Notes: generated by a model not told the origin, from the letters alone. Counted from the stretch's first letter, positions 13,148-22,385 are shown. The stretch: 40,667 nt of DNA from Petrachloros mirabilis ULC683 (GCF_009939295.1 NZ_WVIC01000038.1:1-40667), one strand, 5' to 3'. Numbers and translations are program-made.

Positions 13148-14869
13148 ATGTCTGAGCTTTACCTAGTTCTGTTGGAAACATCAGGCAATCAGAACTATAT
13201 TTTCTCAACGAACAAGCTGAAAGAAAATATCGGTGCGTCTGAGCTGACCTATCGAGCGGGCACCCAGTGGATCATTGACGCTGTAAGGGGTGAAAAGGTG
13301 CAGCAGTCTCTCCGAGAAGTTCTATTGAACCCTGAACTTAATCCTCCGATTGAACAGGAGGGAAACACAGTTGAAATCATTCTGGCGACTTCTGGCAAAG
13401 CCTTATTGTTAACCCGCACAGCAGAGCAGGCGCAAGCGATTATCCGACAAGTGACGCAGCAAGCCCTAGAAGAGGCACCAGGGCTAGAAATCTGTGGTGT
13501 ATTTGTATCCCTTAACTGGGAGACCGACTGTTTGGGCGAAATGAATCGCCAGGTTCATCAACGCTATGAACAGGTGCGCTCAGAAAAGCCCAGTGCCGAT
13601 CTGCGATTTCTGCGCTTACCGATCTTTGCTGACTGTGCCAGTAGTGAGTTCCCCGCGAACCATGTAGACACAGTGCATGAGGAAACGGTTTTGCTCTCTG
13701 TCCTAGCCCATGCAAAACGTCAAGCGAGCGCAGCAGGAGTGCAACGACTGGCTCAAGTTGCTCGTCGAGCCGACATGCGACTGGCTCAGAATGTGGATCA
13801 GCTTGAGAAGCGGTTTGAAGAAGAGTTGGACTGGCTGGCAGTGGTTCATGCCGATGGCAATGGCTTGGGTGAAATCTTTCTGAAGTTTCACGAGCATATT
13901 GCGGCGACAACAGCTCAGGACAACCGCCGCTATATTAATACCCTCCGGCTCTTTTCCCTGGCGCTGGATGTCTGTACTGAAACTGCTTTTAATATGGCTC
14001 TGAAGACGTTTCAGCAGAAGAATGAAAACACGGCAGATGCCCCCCAAGACTTGCCGGTGGTGCCCCTGATCTTGGGGGGCGATGATCTGACGGTCATCTG
14101 TGATGGCCAGAGCGCGTTGCCCTTTGTGCGGGCATTTCTCCTGGCCTTTGAAGCTGAAACCCAAAAAGAGCAGAATCTGGGCCGAGTCAAGACCAATGTG
14201 ATCCCAGAAATTGCCAAGAAAGCGCTGAAGGTGGGTCGTCTCTCTGCCTGTGCAGGGGTAGCCATCGTCAAGCCCCACTTTCCGTTTTCAGTGGCCTATG
14301 CCCTTGCGGCTGATTTGATCCAATCGGCAAAGGGCGTCAAACTGCGGGTCACTCAATCTGGCTCCTCAGGGCAGCAGCCTTACCCCTGCTCTGCTCTAGA
14401 CTTTCACATTCTCTACGATTCCAGTGATGTTGATTTAGATCTAATCCGTGGGCATCTGCACATCAAGTTAGGGGAAGACCCGCCCGTATGGCTCTACAAC
14501 CGTCCCTATGTGGTCACAGCCTTAGGAGACTTGTCCGGTGTCGATGGGCACGATTGGGCTGAGTTTCATCACTGGCAAAAGCTCCAGGAGGGCATAGATC
14601 TCCTGCTCGAAACCGATGACGAGGGGCGTCGGTGTTTGCCCAACAGCCAGACCCATGATTTGCGGGCGGCGTTGTTTCTGGGTAAAGCCGCCGCAGATGC
14701 TCGTTATCAGTTGATTCGCCAGCGATATGAGTCCCTTGAGCGGCTAGCTGGCAGTCCAGACTCACTGTTCCAGGCAGAACCAGGCACTCATACCGATATG
14801 ACTGCCCTCATGGACATCATTGATGCGGCTGAATTTATTGGCAAGACCCCCCATGCCGAAAAAGCGTAG
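13148..14869 (+). CDS. cas10: Cas10, type III-D, lacking HD domain
   Basis: 573 aa. The protein begins directly in the first palm domain (LYLVLLETSGNQNYIFSTNK then LKENIGASEL); there is no N-terminal HD nuclease, so ssDNA cleavage is not expected. The motif VVHADGNGLGEIF marks the palm core. The catalytic palm carries ILGGDDLTVICDG with GGDD at residues 310-313, the cyclic-oligoadenylate synthase site, which looks intact. The C-terminal helical region ends near the overlapping start of the next gene. It heads a tightly packed effector operon. Retained GGDD together with the CARF protein at 10756 supports a signalling-based response. The start is ATG 13148, with only a weak Shine-Dalgarno. Confidence 0.93.
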   Translation: MSELYLVLLETSGNQNYIFSTNKLKENIGASELTYRAGTQWIIDAVRGEKVQQSLREVLLNPELNPPIEQEGNTVEIILATSGKALLLTRTAEQAQAIIRQVTQQALEEAPGLEICGVFVSLNWETDCLGEMNRQVHQRYEQVRSEKPSADLRFLRLPIFADCASSEFPANHVDTVHEETVLLSVLAHAKRQASAAGVQRLAQVARRADMRLAQNVDQLEKRFEEELDWLAVVHADGNGLGEIFLKFHEHIAATTAQDNRRYINTLRLFSLALDVCTETAFNMALKTFQQKNENTADAPQDLPVVPLILGGDDLTVICDGQSALPFVRAFLLAFEAETQKEQNLGRVKTNVIPEIAKKALKVGRLSACAGVAIVKPHFPFSVAYALAADLIQSAKGVKLRVTQSGSSGQQPYPCSALDFHILYDSSDVDLDLIRGHLHIKLGEDPPVWLYNRPYVVTALGDLSGVDGHDWAEFHHWQKLQEGIDLLLETDDEGRRCLPNSQTHDLRAALFLGKAAADARYQLIRQRYESLERLAGSPDSLFQAEPGTHTDMTALMDIIDAAEFIGKTPHAEKA

Positions 14870-17396
14870 ATCCAAAAACCAGACTTCTCAGAAGTCAAGG
14901 CAGTCTCCCGCCACCCCTATCTCTTCAACCTCCACAGATGTTTCTCTAGCCGCGATGCAACCTCAGTCAGCCTTCCCTATTCGTATTCATTTGCTTAGCG
15001 ATTGGCATATTGGCTCTGGGGCTGGGCGTCCCGGTGATGTAGATCGCTTAGTTCAACGCGATCGCGAGGGGTTCCCTTTCATCCCGGCCAAGACCCTGAC
15101 GGGGATCTGGCGCGATGCCTGTGAGCAGGTGGCCTATGGCCTTGATAATGGCACGCCAGGGAATTGGTCAGCCTGGGTGGCTTACTTGTTTGGGGATCAG
15201 CCCGCTTTGGCTCAGGCTGCTGTTAGTCAGGCTCCCCGAGAGGCCGCCCTATCTGTGCGGTTGGCGCGCCTGCCAGATGACTTGCGGGCAGCAGTGGGGT
15301 CGAAGTCGCACCTCAAAGCCGCCCTAACCTTTGTCAAGCCGGGGGTGAGCCTGGATCCTCAGACGGGCTGTGCCCGAGAGGAGTATTTACGGTTTGAGGA
15401 AATGGCACGGGCTGGGGCGACCTTGGTTGCGGACTGTGAGCTAGCGCTAGACGAACTGGAGACCGAACAACAGCAGGCGGCCTTTTGTTTGGCTGTAGCT
15501 GGCACGCCCATGATTGAGCGCCTGGGTGGAAAACGTCGTCGGGGCGCTGGGCGCTGCACCGTTGAAATTGGCTCAACACGGAGCTACGCCCGGCTGCTAA
15601 ATCGATGTATTACCTGGATTGAGCAACATTCTTCCCCTCACTCGCCTCCTTCGGCTTCTTCCTCTTCCTCGGAAGCCTCCTGGGCAGCCTGGACGCCTGC
15701 TGCCCAGGAGTCCACCTGGCGGGTTTTCCCCCTGCGAATTGAAGCCCGCTCCCCCCTGGTGATGGCTCAGCGCACCCTGGGCAACGTGGTGGAAACCCTT
15801 GACTATATTCCAGGTACCCATCTCCTCAGGCTGGTGGTGCGTTGTTTAAGTGGCTTGGGGGTGGATTTGAGTGGTGCGATCGCCCACAGTAACCTTATGG
15901 TCACCAACGCCACCCTCGAAATCCAGGGGCAACGCAGCCTCCCCGTTCCCTACGCCCTCTTTGGCGAAAAACTGACCGGGGGTCTAGCCAAAGGGCGAGG
16001 GGTTCACAACTGCTTTGTGGGTGACACCACAACCGCCCCCGGCCAGCTAAAAGGCGAGCGCAGTGGCTACCTGGTGCCCCAATCCGGGCTTCTGCCCTAC
16101 TACGCCACAGTCAAACGCGGAGTGGAAACCCACAATACCGTCGAGGATGCAACCCAGTGCCCCACTGAAGCCGTTGGCGGTGTGTATAGCTACACCGCCA
16201 TTGCCCCCGGCACCCACTTTCAAGCTGAACTGCGCCTCACCAGCGACCTAGCTGCCCAACTGTCCGCCCAAGATGCCCACTGGGTGCAGCACCTATCCGG
16301 CTCACACCGCCTAGGGCAATCCAAGAAAGACGACTACGGTGCTGTCAACCTTCAAGTCTTGAGTACAGCTCCAGACAACTCATCGAATAAGACAGTGGAT
16401 AAGACACCGAATCAAACATCGAATCAGGCATCGAATCAAGCATCGAATCAGGCATCGGATAACGCCCCAGATCCCCCCGAATCAACCCTAACCGTTTGGC
16501 TGCTTTCAGACCTCTTGCTGCGTGACGAACGCTTACGCCCCACCGCCAATACAGACGCCCTCCGCCAAGCCCTGGAAGACCAGCTTGATGTCAAGCTCAG
16601 TCCCCGCCAAGGAGATACCCCCGCCGTTATGGCTCGACAGCATCGGCTAGAGTCTTGGCAAGTGCGCTGGGGTCTGCCTCGTCCCTCCCTGGCAGGGCTA
16701 AAGGGTGGAAGTTGCTTTGTCTTTACCGTTCAAGGAACGCTCAGTGCCAGTCGCCTGGCCAGTCTTGCCCAGCAAGGACTCGGAGAGCGTCGCGCCGAAG
16801 GCTTTGGACAGGTGTGCTTTAATGCCCCCTTGCTAACGCAATCAACCGCAAAACTAACCCGGACTGATTCATCCTCACCTGATCAGTCCCCCGATCAGCC
16901 CCCTGATCTGCCGCTGCTCAACACCCAGGATGACGCCCTCAAGACCTATGCCCGAGGCATAGAACGAGCCGCATGGCGAGCCGCCATACGCCAAAAGGTT
17001 CTGGCCTTAGCCGCCACTCCTGAGAGCCGCTGTCAAATTTTGGGCATCACCGGCGATAAACCCAGCCAAACTCAACTCGGAGCCTTGCGATCGGTATTGG
17101 GTCGCGTGCAGCAGCATAGCGATCATGCAACTGTAGTCAATTGGTTAGATCACTTACAAGCAACCCCCACGCGTCAGGCGAAATGGCCTCAGGGTAGTCT
17201 CACCAAAATTCGCAACTTAATGACTAACGCAGAGCTGATCTGGCAACACCTCGAAGGAGACACCCCCACCCTCGCCCAGATCACCATGACCCCAGATGGC
17301 ACATCAATCCTGAAGCAAGAACTGTGGGCAGAAGCGGTAAAAACCCTTGTGGATGCTTGTATTCGAGCCCATAAGCGCAGTCAGGAGGAGGCTTAA
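14853..17396 (+). CDS. Cas7-Cas5-Cas11 fusion, type III-Dv effector
   Basis: About 847 aa from ATG 14853, overlapping the cas10 end. An upstream ATG at 14820 and a downstream one at 14955 are possible starts. Three parts are visible. First, a Cas7/Csm3-like RAMP (about 35-265): LLSDWHIGSGAGRPGDVDRL and PFIPAKTLTGIWRD. Second, a Cas5/Csx10-like part (about 290-680): LDYIPGTHLLRLV, HRLGQSKKDDYGAV and LGERRAEGFGQVCF. Third, a helical Cas11-like C-terminus (about 700-847). Ser/Pro- and Asn/Gln-rich linkers separate or interrupt the parts. This fusion order is the one known from the Synechocystis sp. PCC 6803 III-Dv complex, an intermediate towards single-protein III-E effectors. It would hold the crRNA 5' end and cut target RNA. 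Confidence 0.88.
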   Translation: MPKKRRSKNQTSQKSRQSPATPISSTSTDVSLAAMQPQSAFPIRIHLLSDWHIGSGAGRPGDVDRLVQRDREGFPFIPAKTLTGIWRDACEQVAYGLDNGTPGNWSAWVAYLFGDQPALAQAAVSQAPREAALSVRLARLPDDLRAAVGSKSHLKAALTFVKPGVSLDPQTGCAREEYLRFEEMARAGATLVADCELALDELETEQQQAAFCLAVAGTPMIERLGGKRRRGAGRCTVEIGSTRSYARLLNRCITWIEQHSSPHSPPSASSSSSEASWAAWTPAAQESTWRVFPLRIEARSPLVMAQRTLGNVVETLDYIPGTHLLRLVVRCLSGLGVDLSGAIAHSNLMVTNATLEIQGQRSLPVPYALFGEKLTGGLAKGRGVHNCFVGDTTTAPGQLKGERSGYLVPQSGLLPYYATVKRGVETHNTVEDATQCPTEAVGGVYSYTAIAPGTHFQAELRLTSDLAAQLSAQDAHWVQHLSGSHRLGQSKKDDYGAVNLQVLSTAPDNSSNKTVDKTPNQTSNQASNQASNQASDNAPDPPESTLTVWLLSDLLLRDERLRPTANTDALRQALEDQLDVKLSPRQGDTPAVMARQHRLESWQVRWGLPRPSLAGLKGGSCFVFTVQGTLSASRLASLAQQGLGERRAEGFGQVCFNAPLLTQSTAKLTRTDSSSPDQSPDQPPDLPLLNTQDDALKTYARGIERAAWRAAIRQKVLALAATPESRCQILGITGDKPSQTQLGALRSVLGRVQQHSDHATVVNWLDHLQATPTRQAKWPQGSLTKIRNLMTNAELIWQHLEGDTPTLAQITMTPDGTSILKQELWAEAVKTLVDACIRAHKRSQEEA
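16405..16464 (+). repeat. 12-bp tandem repeat inside the Cas7-Cas5-Cas11 gene
   Basis: Five imperfect units of CATCGAATCAGG encode SNQA repeats (SNQASNQASNQAS). They lie in a low-complexity loop after the HRLGQSKKDDYGAV motif of the Cas5-like part. Unit length is a multiple of three, so expansion or contraction keeps the frame. Confidence 0.85.
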
Positions 17397-17399
17397 GCG

Positions 17400-18974
17400 A
17401 TGGCACGTAAACTGGCGTCTCGCCTCAAAATTGAAGGCACACTGCTAGCGCAGACCCCAATCCATGTGGGTGGGTTAGGGGATGATCCCACCGTTGACTT
17501 AGCCTTAGCCGTCAATGGTCAAGGGCAGTATTATATCCCCGGCACCAGTTTGGCTGGGGCACTGCGGGGCTGGCTGGGGATTGATGAAAACAGCGGCTCA
17601 ACGGAGGCCAAAGTCCTGCAAACCCTCTGGGGATTTCAACCGCACAAACAGCGTCGCCAAGGCCATGCCAGCCATGTTCTGGTTGAAGACGCCCCCCTCC
17701 CTGACGCCCAGGTAGAAATCCGCGATGGCGTGGGAATAGATCGAGAAACGGGCACAGCCGCTGAAAACATTAAGTTTGATCGAGCGATTTTAGCCAAAGG
17801 CACCCGGATTCCCCTGCGGATGATCTTGGAGTGCCCTGTGCAACCCGCCAACCCTCAACCCCAGGGAGCCGACCTCTGGGAAAGGGCTGAAGTCCTGTTT
17901 ATACAGACCCTCCAGGCACTCCAAACCGCTGAAATTCGCCTAGGGGCAGCCAAAACCCGAGGGCTGGGGCAAGTGCAGTTGCAAAACCTGACGCTGCTCA
18001 AACAGCCTTTGAATACCTTTGCTGGCATGGTGAAAACCCTCCGAAACCAGGGCGAAACCCTGAATTTAGCGGACTGGTCCCTTGGCGACGCCTTGCTCTG
18101 CCCTCGCCCTCAGTTACAGATCACCATTCATTGGCAGCCTGTCGGCCCCGTTATGGTCAAAGCGGAGGCCGATGGCATTGCCGTTGATAGCCTTCCCTTG
18201 GTCAGTGCTGTCGATCAGCACCAGGTTTCCTTGGTGATTCCAGGCAGCTCTCTAAAAGGCACCCTGCGCGCCCAGGCCGAACGGATCCTTCGTACCTTAT
18301 TGGGGGTTCCCATCCCTACAAATGAGAACCCCAGGCAACGCTTTTTGCAGCAAACCCAAGACCTGCCCTTGATTCAGGCTCTATTTGGGGGAGCTGCGCG
18401 GCTCAAAGACGGCCAACAGCAAGGGCGCATAGGTGCCTTCAGCGCCAATGATTGTTATGCCCAGCCTCAGATCGAGCCAGCCCAATGGCGCAGTATAGAA
18501 TCTGCTCGGGATGATCACCAACTCAGACAAGCCCTCAACCAAGCTAATCTCAACAGCGTGCAACAGGCTTACCATGTGGCCATTGACCGTTGGACTGGAG
18601 GGGCAGCAGAGGGGTTTCTGTACAGCACCCTGGAACCCATGGGGGTGAGCTGGCACCCCCTGGAATTAACCCTCGATTTGTCTCGACTTTCGGAGTCAAA
18701 AGAGCAAAGGGCTGCGATCGCACTTCTCTTGCTGCTCTTGCGAGATTTAGCCCATGGCCGCATCCCCCTGGGCTATGGCACCAATCGCGGCATGGGAGCC
18801 ATTGCAGTTCAAAACATCAATATCAAAGGTCGCGGCCTGCCTGAGACTTTATCTGCCCTGGAAGACATCTACCTACCCCAAGGAAACATCACCGCAATCA
18901 ATGCCGATTGTTTGAACTCTTTGACCAAGGAGTGGAAAGACTACTATCTGAAGCAGCAAGGAGAAGCCCCATGA
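17400..18974 (+). CDS. Cas7-2x: tandem Csm3-like RAMP protein
   Basis: 524 aa made of two Cas7/Csm3-like domains. The first (about 10-210) has the loop PIHVGGLGDDPTVDLAL, with candidate catalytic aspartates, and IPGTSLAGALRGWLG. The second (about 235-500) has EADGIAVDSLPLVS and VIPGSSLKGTLRAQAERIL, then LFGGAARLKDGQQQGRIGAF. The GSSLKG(T)LR crRNA-binding motif is strong in domain 2 and slightly altered in domain 1. In the 6803 III-Dv complex the Cas7-2x protein forms part of the backbone with RNase sites. It begins three bases after the previous stop and its own stop overlaps the next ATG (ATGA). Confidence 0.9.
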   Translation: MARKLASRLKIEGTLLAQTPIHVGGLGDDPTVDLALAVNGQGQYYIPGTSLAGALRGWLGIDENSGSTEAKVLQTLWGFQPHKQRRQGHASHVLVEDAPLPDAQVEIRDGVGIDRETGTAAENIKFDRAILAKGTRIPLRMILECPVQPANPQPQGADLWERAEVLFIQTLQALQTAEIRLGAAKTRGLGQVQLQNLTLLKQPLNTFAGMVKTLRNQGETLNLADWSLGDALLCPRPQLQITIHWQPVGPVMVKAEADGIAVDSLPLVSAVDQHQVSLVIPGSSLKGTLRAQAERILRTLLGVPIPTNENPRQRFLQQTQDLPLIQALFGGAARLKDGQQQGRIGAFSANDCYAQPQIEPAQWRSIESARDDHQLRQALNQANLNSVQQAYHVAIDRWTGGAAEGFLYSTLEPMGVSWHPLELTLDLSRLSESKEQRAAIALLLLLLRDLAHGRIPLGYGTNRGMGAIAVQNINIKGRGLPETLSALEDIYLPQGNITAINADCLNSLTKEWKDYYLKQQGEAP

Positions 18975-19531
18975 CCCAGCTTTACGGACGCCGGAGTCTC
19001 AGCATTTCCCTCACAGAGGCGCTGCGCCAGACCGCCACCCAACTCAAAGGCGGCACCGCCCTCCTCTACACCCCAAACCAGTGCCAACTGGCACAGGTTA
19101 CAGAAGCAGGCCATCTAAACGATGCAGTCGCAGGCGACATAGACCTATCCGCAGTATTTGAAGCGCGGATCTTTAACCCCGACTATGAACTGCGCTGGCT
19201 CCATCAGCACAGGGGGCAGGGGGTGGCCGTACTCCTGGCTGAGCAACCCCTGCCTGAGACCTGTTTTGACCAAGACCTTGAGACCCTAGAAGCCTTTGAG
19301 ACTATCTCGCAGCAGTATTTACTGTGGGGCAAAGGAACTGAAACCACCCCCAGCCCAGGGTGGGGACAGCTAGCCGATGCTCGCATTGGAACATTGGCTG
19401 TCCCCGTTGCTGGGGTTACTCAAGAGCGGCGGGTCGTGCTGAAAACCCGCGAATACCTCAAAACCGTAGACCCCTATGGCAACGTTGCCGTGGTCGAAGA
19501 ACGCTTACTCAAACTGGGAGTTCGAGCATGA
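18971..19531 (+). CDS. csx19: Csx19 (TIGR03984-like), type III-D subunit
   Basis: 186 aa from ATG 18971, which overlaps the upstream stop as ATGA; the frame is open further upstream, but this is the coupled start. Recognisable segments are MTQLYGRRSLSISLTEAL, ALLYTPNQCQLAQ and a central FEARIFNPDYELRWLHQH, followed by GVAVLLAEQP. The tail LLWGKGT...LADARIGTLAVPV is in keeping with the Csx19/TIGR03984 group, which is restricted to type III-D loci. It is a structural component of the III-Dv effector without known catalysis. Identification leans partly on operon position. Confidence 0.8.
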   Translation: MTQLYGRRSLSISLTEALRQTATQLKGGTALLYTPNQCQLAQVTEAGHLNDAVAGDIDLSAVFEARIFNPDYELRWLHQHRGQGVAVLLAEQPLPETCFDQDLETLEAFETISQQYLLWGKGTETTPSPGWGQLADARIGTLAVPVAGVTQERRVVLKTREYLKTVDPYGNVAVVEERLLKLGVRA

Positions 19532-21984
19532 TTACCGGCAGATTAGAGGTATCTGGGTCTCCAAATAATCGGAAGCTCAGGGTTACCTACACCCATAACG
19601 GCAGCTACAATCAGATCACCCTTCCCAATGACGATCAGTTATCCCTAGCCTTGGCGGCCAAGAAGCAAGAAGGTGGACTTGAAGCACTGAAAAACCTTCC
19701 GGTAGAGCTAGAAGAAGACGGTGGACAGCCAGTCCGCATTCGTGAGCAAGGCCAAGACTGGGATCGAGTGGCAGCCGCCCCTATTGCTCCCGTAGCCGCA
19801 GCACCCGCAGACCCTTTTGCCACAGTAGAAGTCTATCAAGCACCAAACCTGCCCCCCGGAGACTTTCATAACCCCTACAACTTCATCCCTGCACCCCCGC
19901 GCCAAACCGAGCATCCTGACCTGGGCGACCATAATCCGGTTAAACAGGGGATGGGACATGGCTACTACCACCCAGATCGCTGGTCTGGGCGGATTGCTGT
20001 CAAACTGACCACCGAAACTCCGCTTCTGATTCCCGATGCTGCCAATGCCACCGGTGACGATCACAAAAGCTATCCCCTGCGCCTGGGCGTTGATGGCAAG
20101 CCCTATCTGCCCCCGACCTCCATTAAAGGCATGTTGCGCACCGCCTACGAAGCGGTGACCAACTCCCGCTTTGCCATTTTTGCCAAGCACGAAGAGCGAT
20201 TAGCCTACCGCATGCCCGCCAACCTGGGATTAAAAATGGTTCCAGCCCGAATTGAGAAAGATGCTACGGGCAATCTAATCATTCAGCTCTACCCAGGTAC
20301 ATCAACCATTGGTGCAGATGGCGCTCCTGGTGGTAACCAGATGTATGCTGCTTGGCTGCCCAGCTACCAGCCTAATGGCAGTGGCATTAGAAACCTCACT
20401 GGTTACCCAGCCAACAATCGTCTACCAAATCACAGGGATAGGGTAACTGTTTTGCTGGAGCAGTACGGGAAATACCACAACCCTCAGCACACGGGTCATC
20501 CTATTTTCACCTACTGGAAAGTCCGAGCAATGGCACCCCCAGGGACTACGCTGGACACCCCTCCACCGGGTGCAGCGAACGGTAGACATGCCCCTCTGAG
20601 GACTCCCATGAGGCAAGTTGATGGGTATGTCTGCATTACGAACAAAAATATTGACAATAAGCATGACGAGCGCGTCTTTTTTAGTACGGCTCCGGTGCCC
20701 CCACGTCCGCTAACTCCCGCCCTTCAGCAGCAGTGGCAAGCGCTGATTAAAAACTACCAGGAAATTCATGAGACTGAAATCAGCAGAGGTATGACAGGGC
20801 CACCCGCGCTAGCCAACTCGCGGTGGTCAAGACAGGTGGTCGGAGGGAGTTCTGAGTGGGTGCTATCACCTGGCACTCTTTGCTATGCCCAGGTCAAAAA
20901 AGTAGCTTCTGGCTATGATGTTTTGGCATTGTACCCGGTGATGATTTCTCGGGAGTTGTACGCCCAACCGCCCCAAGCCCTACTGCATCCCAGTCAGGCT
21001 CCCGCTGAGCGTTTAGAACAGCTCTCACCCGCAGATCGGGTGTTTGGCTGGGTCAATCAACAAGGGAAATCGGCCTATAAAGGCAATCTCCGTATTCACA
21101 GCGTCACCTGTCATTCAGACACAGCCGTTGCATCCTTTAATGGGTTGGGGGTGCCCTTGGCCATTTTGGGAGCGCCCAAGCCGGAGCAGACCCGGTTCTA
21201 CACCGCTCACGATGCCACTGGTAATCCCCTCCAGGTGGGCGTCAATAAAGAAAGTGGCTACGACTCTGCAGCTCGTGGTCTGCGCGGTCGTAAAGTCTAT
21301 CCCCATCACAATGGGCTACCGGCCAACCACTGGGATAATCCGCAGCAAGATCGTACCCACCAAGACAATCAAGGTCACTACCAGGAATATCGTCGCCCCC
21401 GACAAAATGGACAAGAACAGCGAGACGATCAAAATCGTTCGATTCAAGCCTGGGTGAAGCCGCAGACTGAGTTTTCACTTCAGCTAGAAGTGACCAATCT
21501 GTCGAAGTGTGAACTTGGAGCCTTGCTGTGGCTGTTGACCTTACCCCCAGGGCACTATCACCGGTTGGGTGGAGCCAAGCCCTTTGGCTTTGGCAGTGTT
21601 TACCTTCAGGTAGACTGGCAAAACACCGATCTCAAATTGGGTCAGGGTTGGAAAACGTTTTATCAGTCACTGACCGCTCCCTCCAATGCAGACCCGTTTG
21701 ATCCCTCGTCTATGATCACCGCCTTTAAGGATGCAGTTCAAAAAGTGCAGGGTGGCAATTTTGAGCAGGTGCCTTTTATTGCCGCATTTTGTCGCGCCGC
21801 TCAGGGCTTTGCAGATCAATTGCCTGTGCATTACCCGCGTCTTCAAGCTCAACTCCAGCCAGATACAAAAATTTTCGACTGGTTTGTTGCCAATGAGAGA
21901 ACAGGCAATCAGGGAAATGGTCAAAAAGTGTCCTTGCCAGCCTTGAGGCAAGACCAAGGGTTGCCCTTAAATCCTCTCCAGTAG
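19528..21984 (+). CDS. Cas7-insertion RAMP protein (TIGR03986-like), type III-Dv
   Basis: 818 aa from ATG 19528, coupled to the csx19 stop (ATGA). An N-terminal small domain (about 1-85) and an Ala/Pro linker precede the Cas7 fold: NPYNFIPAPPRQ, GHGYYHPDRWSGRIAVKL, TPLLIPDAANATGDDHKSYP and YLPPTSIKGMLRTAYEAVTN. A large insertion (about 235-480) interrupts the RAMP fold before the C-terminal GGAKPFGFGSVYLQV glycine-rich loop. The matching 6803 subunit is called Cas7-insertion. It would cap or extend the backbone near the crRNA 3' part. It closes the effector operon; 229 bp later a MITE-like element begins, followed by the ribosomal genes. Confidence 0.88.
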   Translation: MITGRLEVSGSPNNRKLRVTYTHNGSYNQITLPNDDQLSLALAAKKQEGGLEALKNLPVELEEDGGQPVRIREQGQDWDRVAAAPIAPVAAAPADPFATVEVYQAPNLPPGDFHNPYNFIPAPPRQTEHPDLGDHNPVKQGMGHGYYHPDRWSGRIAVKLTTETPLLIPDAANATGDDHKSYPLRLGVDGKPYLPPTSIKGMLRTAYEAVTNSRFAIFAKHEERLAYRMPANLGLKMVPARIEKDATGNLIIQLYPGTSTIGADGAPGGNQMYAAWLPSYQPNGSGIRNLTGYPANNRLPNHRDRVTVLLEQYGKYHNPQHTGHPIFTYWKVRAMAPPGTTLDTPPPGAANGRHAPLRTPMRQVDGYVCITNKNIDNKHDERVFFSTAPVPPRPLTPALQQQWQALIKNYQEIHETEISRGMTGPPALANSRWSRQVVGGSSEWVLSPGTLCYAQVKKVASGYDVLALYPVMISRELYAQPPQALLHPSQAPAERLEQLSPADRVFGWVNQQGKSAYKGNLRIHSVTCHSDTAVASFNGLGVPLAILGAPKPEQTRFYTAHDATGNPLQVGVNKESGYDSAARGLRGRKVYPHHNGLPANHWDNPQQDRTHQDNQGHYQEYRRPRQNGQEQRDDQNRSIQAWVKPQTEFSLQLEVTNLSKCELGALLWLLTLPPGHYHRLGGAKPFGFGSVYLQVDWQNTDLKLGQGWKTFYQSLTAPSNADPFDPSSMITAFKDAVQKVQGGNFEQVPFIAAFCRAAQGFADQLPVHYPRLQAQLQPDTKIFDWFVANERTGNQGNGQKVSLPALRQDQGLPLNPLQ

Positions 21985-22213
21985 AAATACATCTCTGCTC
22001 GAAAGGAACAATTTCTATGAAATTCCTTTTTTTCCTGGACAAGACGCTTTGAGTCGTCTAACATGAGTAATTGCTGCCAAAAAATGGAAACTGAGTCAAT
22101 GTTTGGCTCAAGTCCCGGCACAAATAGGGCAACTGAAACGCCCTAGCTAAGCTTCAACAGTTTCAACTCGACTCAATCAGCGGTATATTCTGCCCCTGAA
22201 CCTGAGAGCTTGT

Positions 22214-22385
22214 TTGAGAGGTTGCTTAGTCCTTGCACTTGCCCCCCTAGCCCCCCCTCGCGCAGCGTGCCCGCAGGGCGTAATTCTGGGGGGAAATGAT
22301 CAGAGTGTTTGGCTTTCTCCCCCCAATTTTGGGGGTTGGGGGGCTAATGCAGGGATGAATGAGGCTTTTCAGACGGCCTCTGAGG
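22214..22385 (+). mobile_element. MITE-like palindromic element (family A variant)
   Basis: This element of about 172 bp starts TTGAGAGGTTGCTTAG and ends with the related inverted end near GACGGCCTCTGAGG. Inside are CCCCCC/GGGGGG palindromes and the nested block GCGCAGCGTGCCCGCAGGGC, identical to that at 9190-9209. It occupies most of the 494-bp gap between the CRISPR effector operon and rplC; the rest of that gap shows no gene. Confidence 0.65.

Noticed and set aside
13512-14278. Long antisense ORFs within cas10
   Set aside because: They are shadows of the strongly supported Cas10 frame with its GGDD and palm motifs.
13148-14869. Cas10 gene as a GGDEF diguanylate cyclase
   Set aside because: The GGDD context, size and following RAMP genes fit Cas10; no GGDEF-domain I-site or sensor is present.
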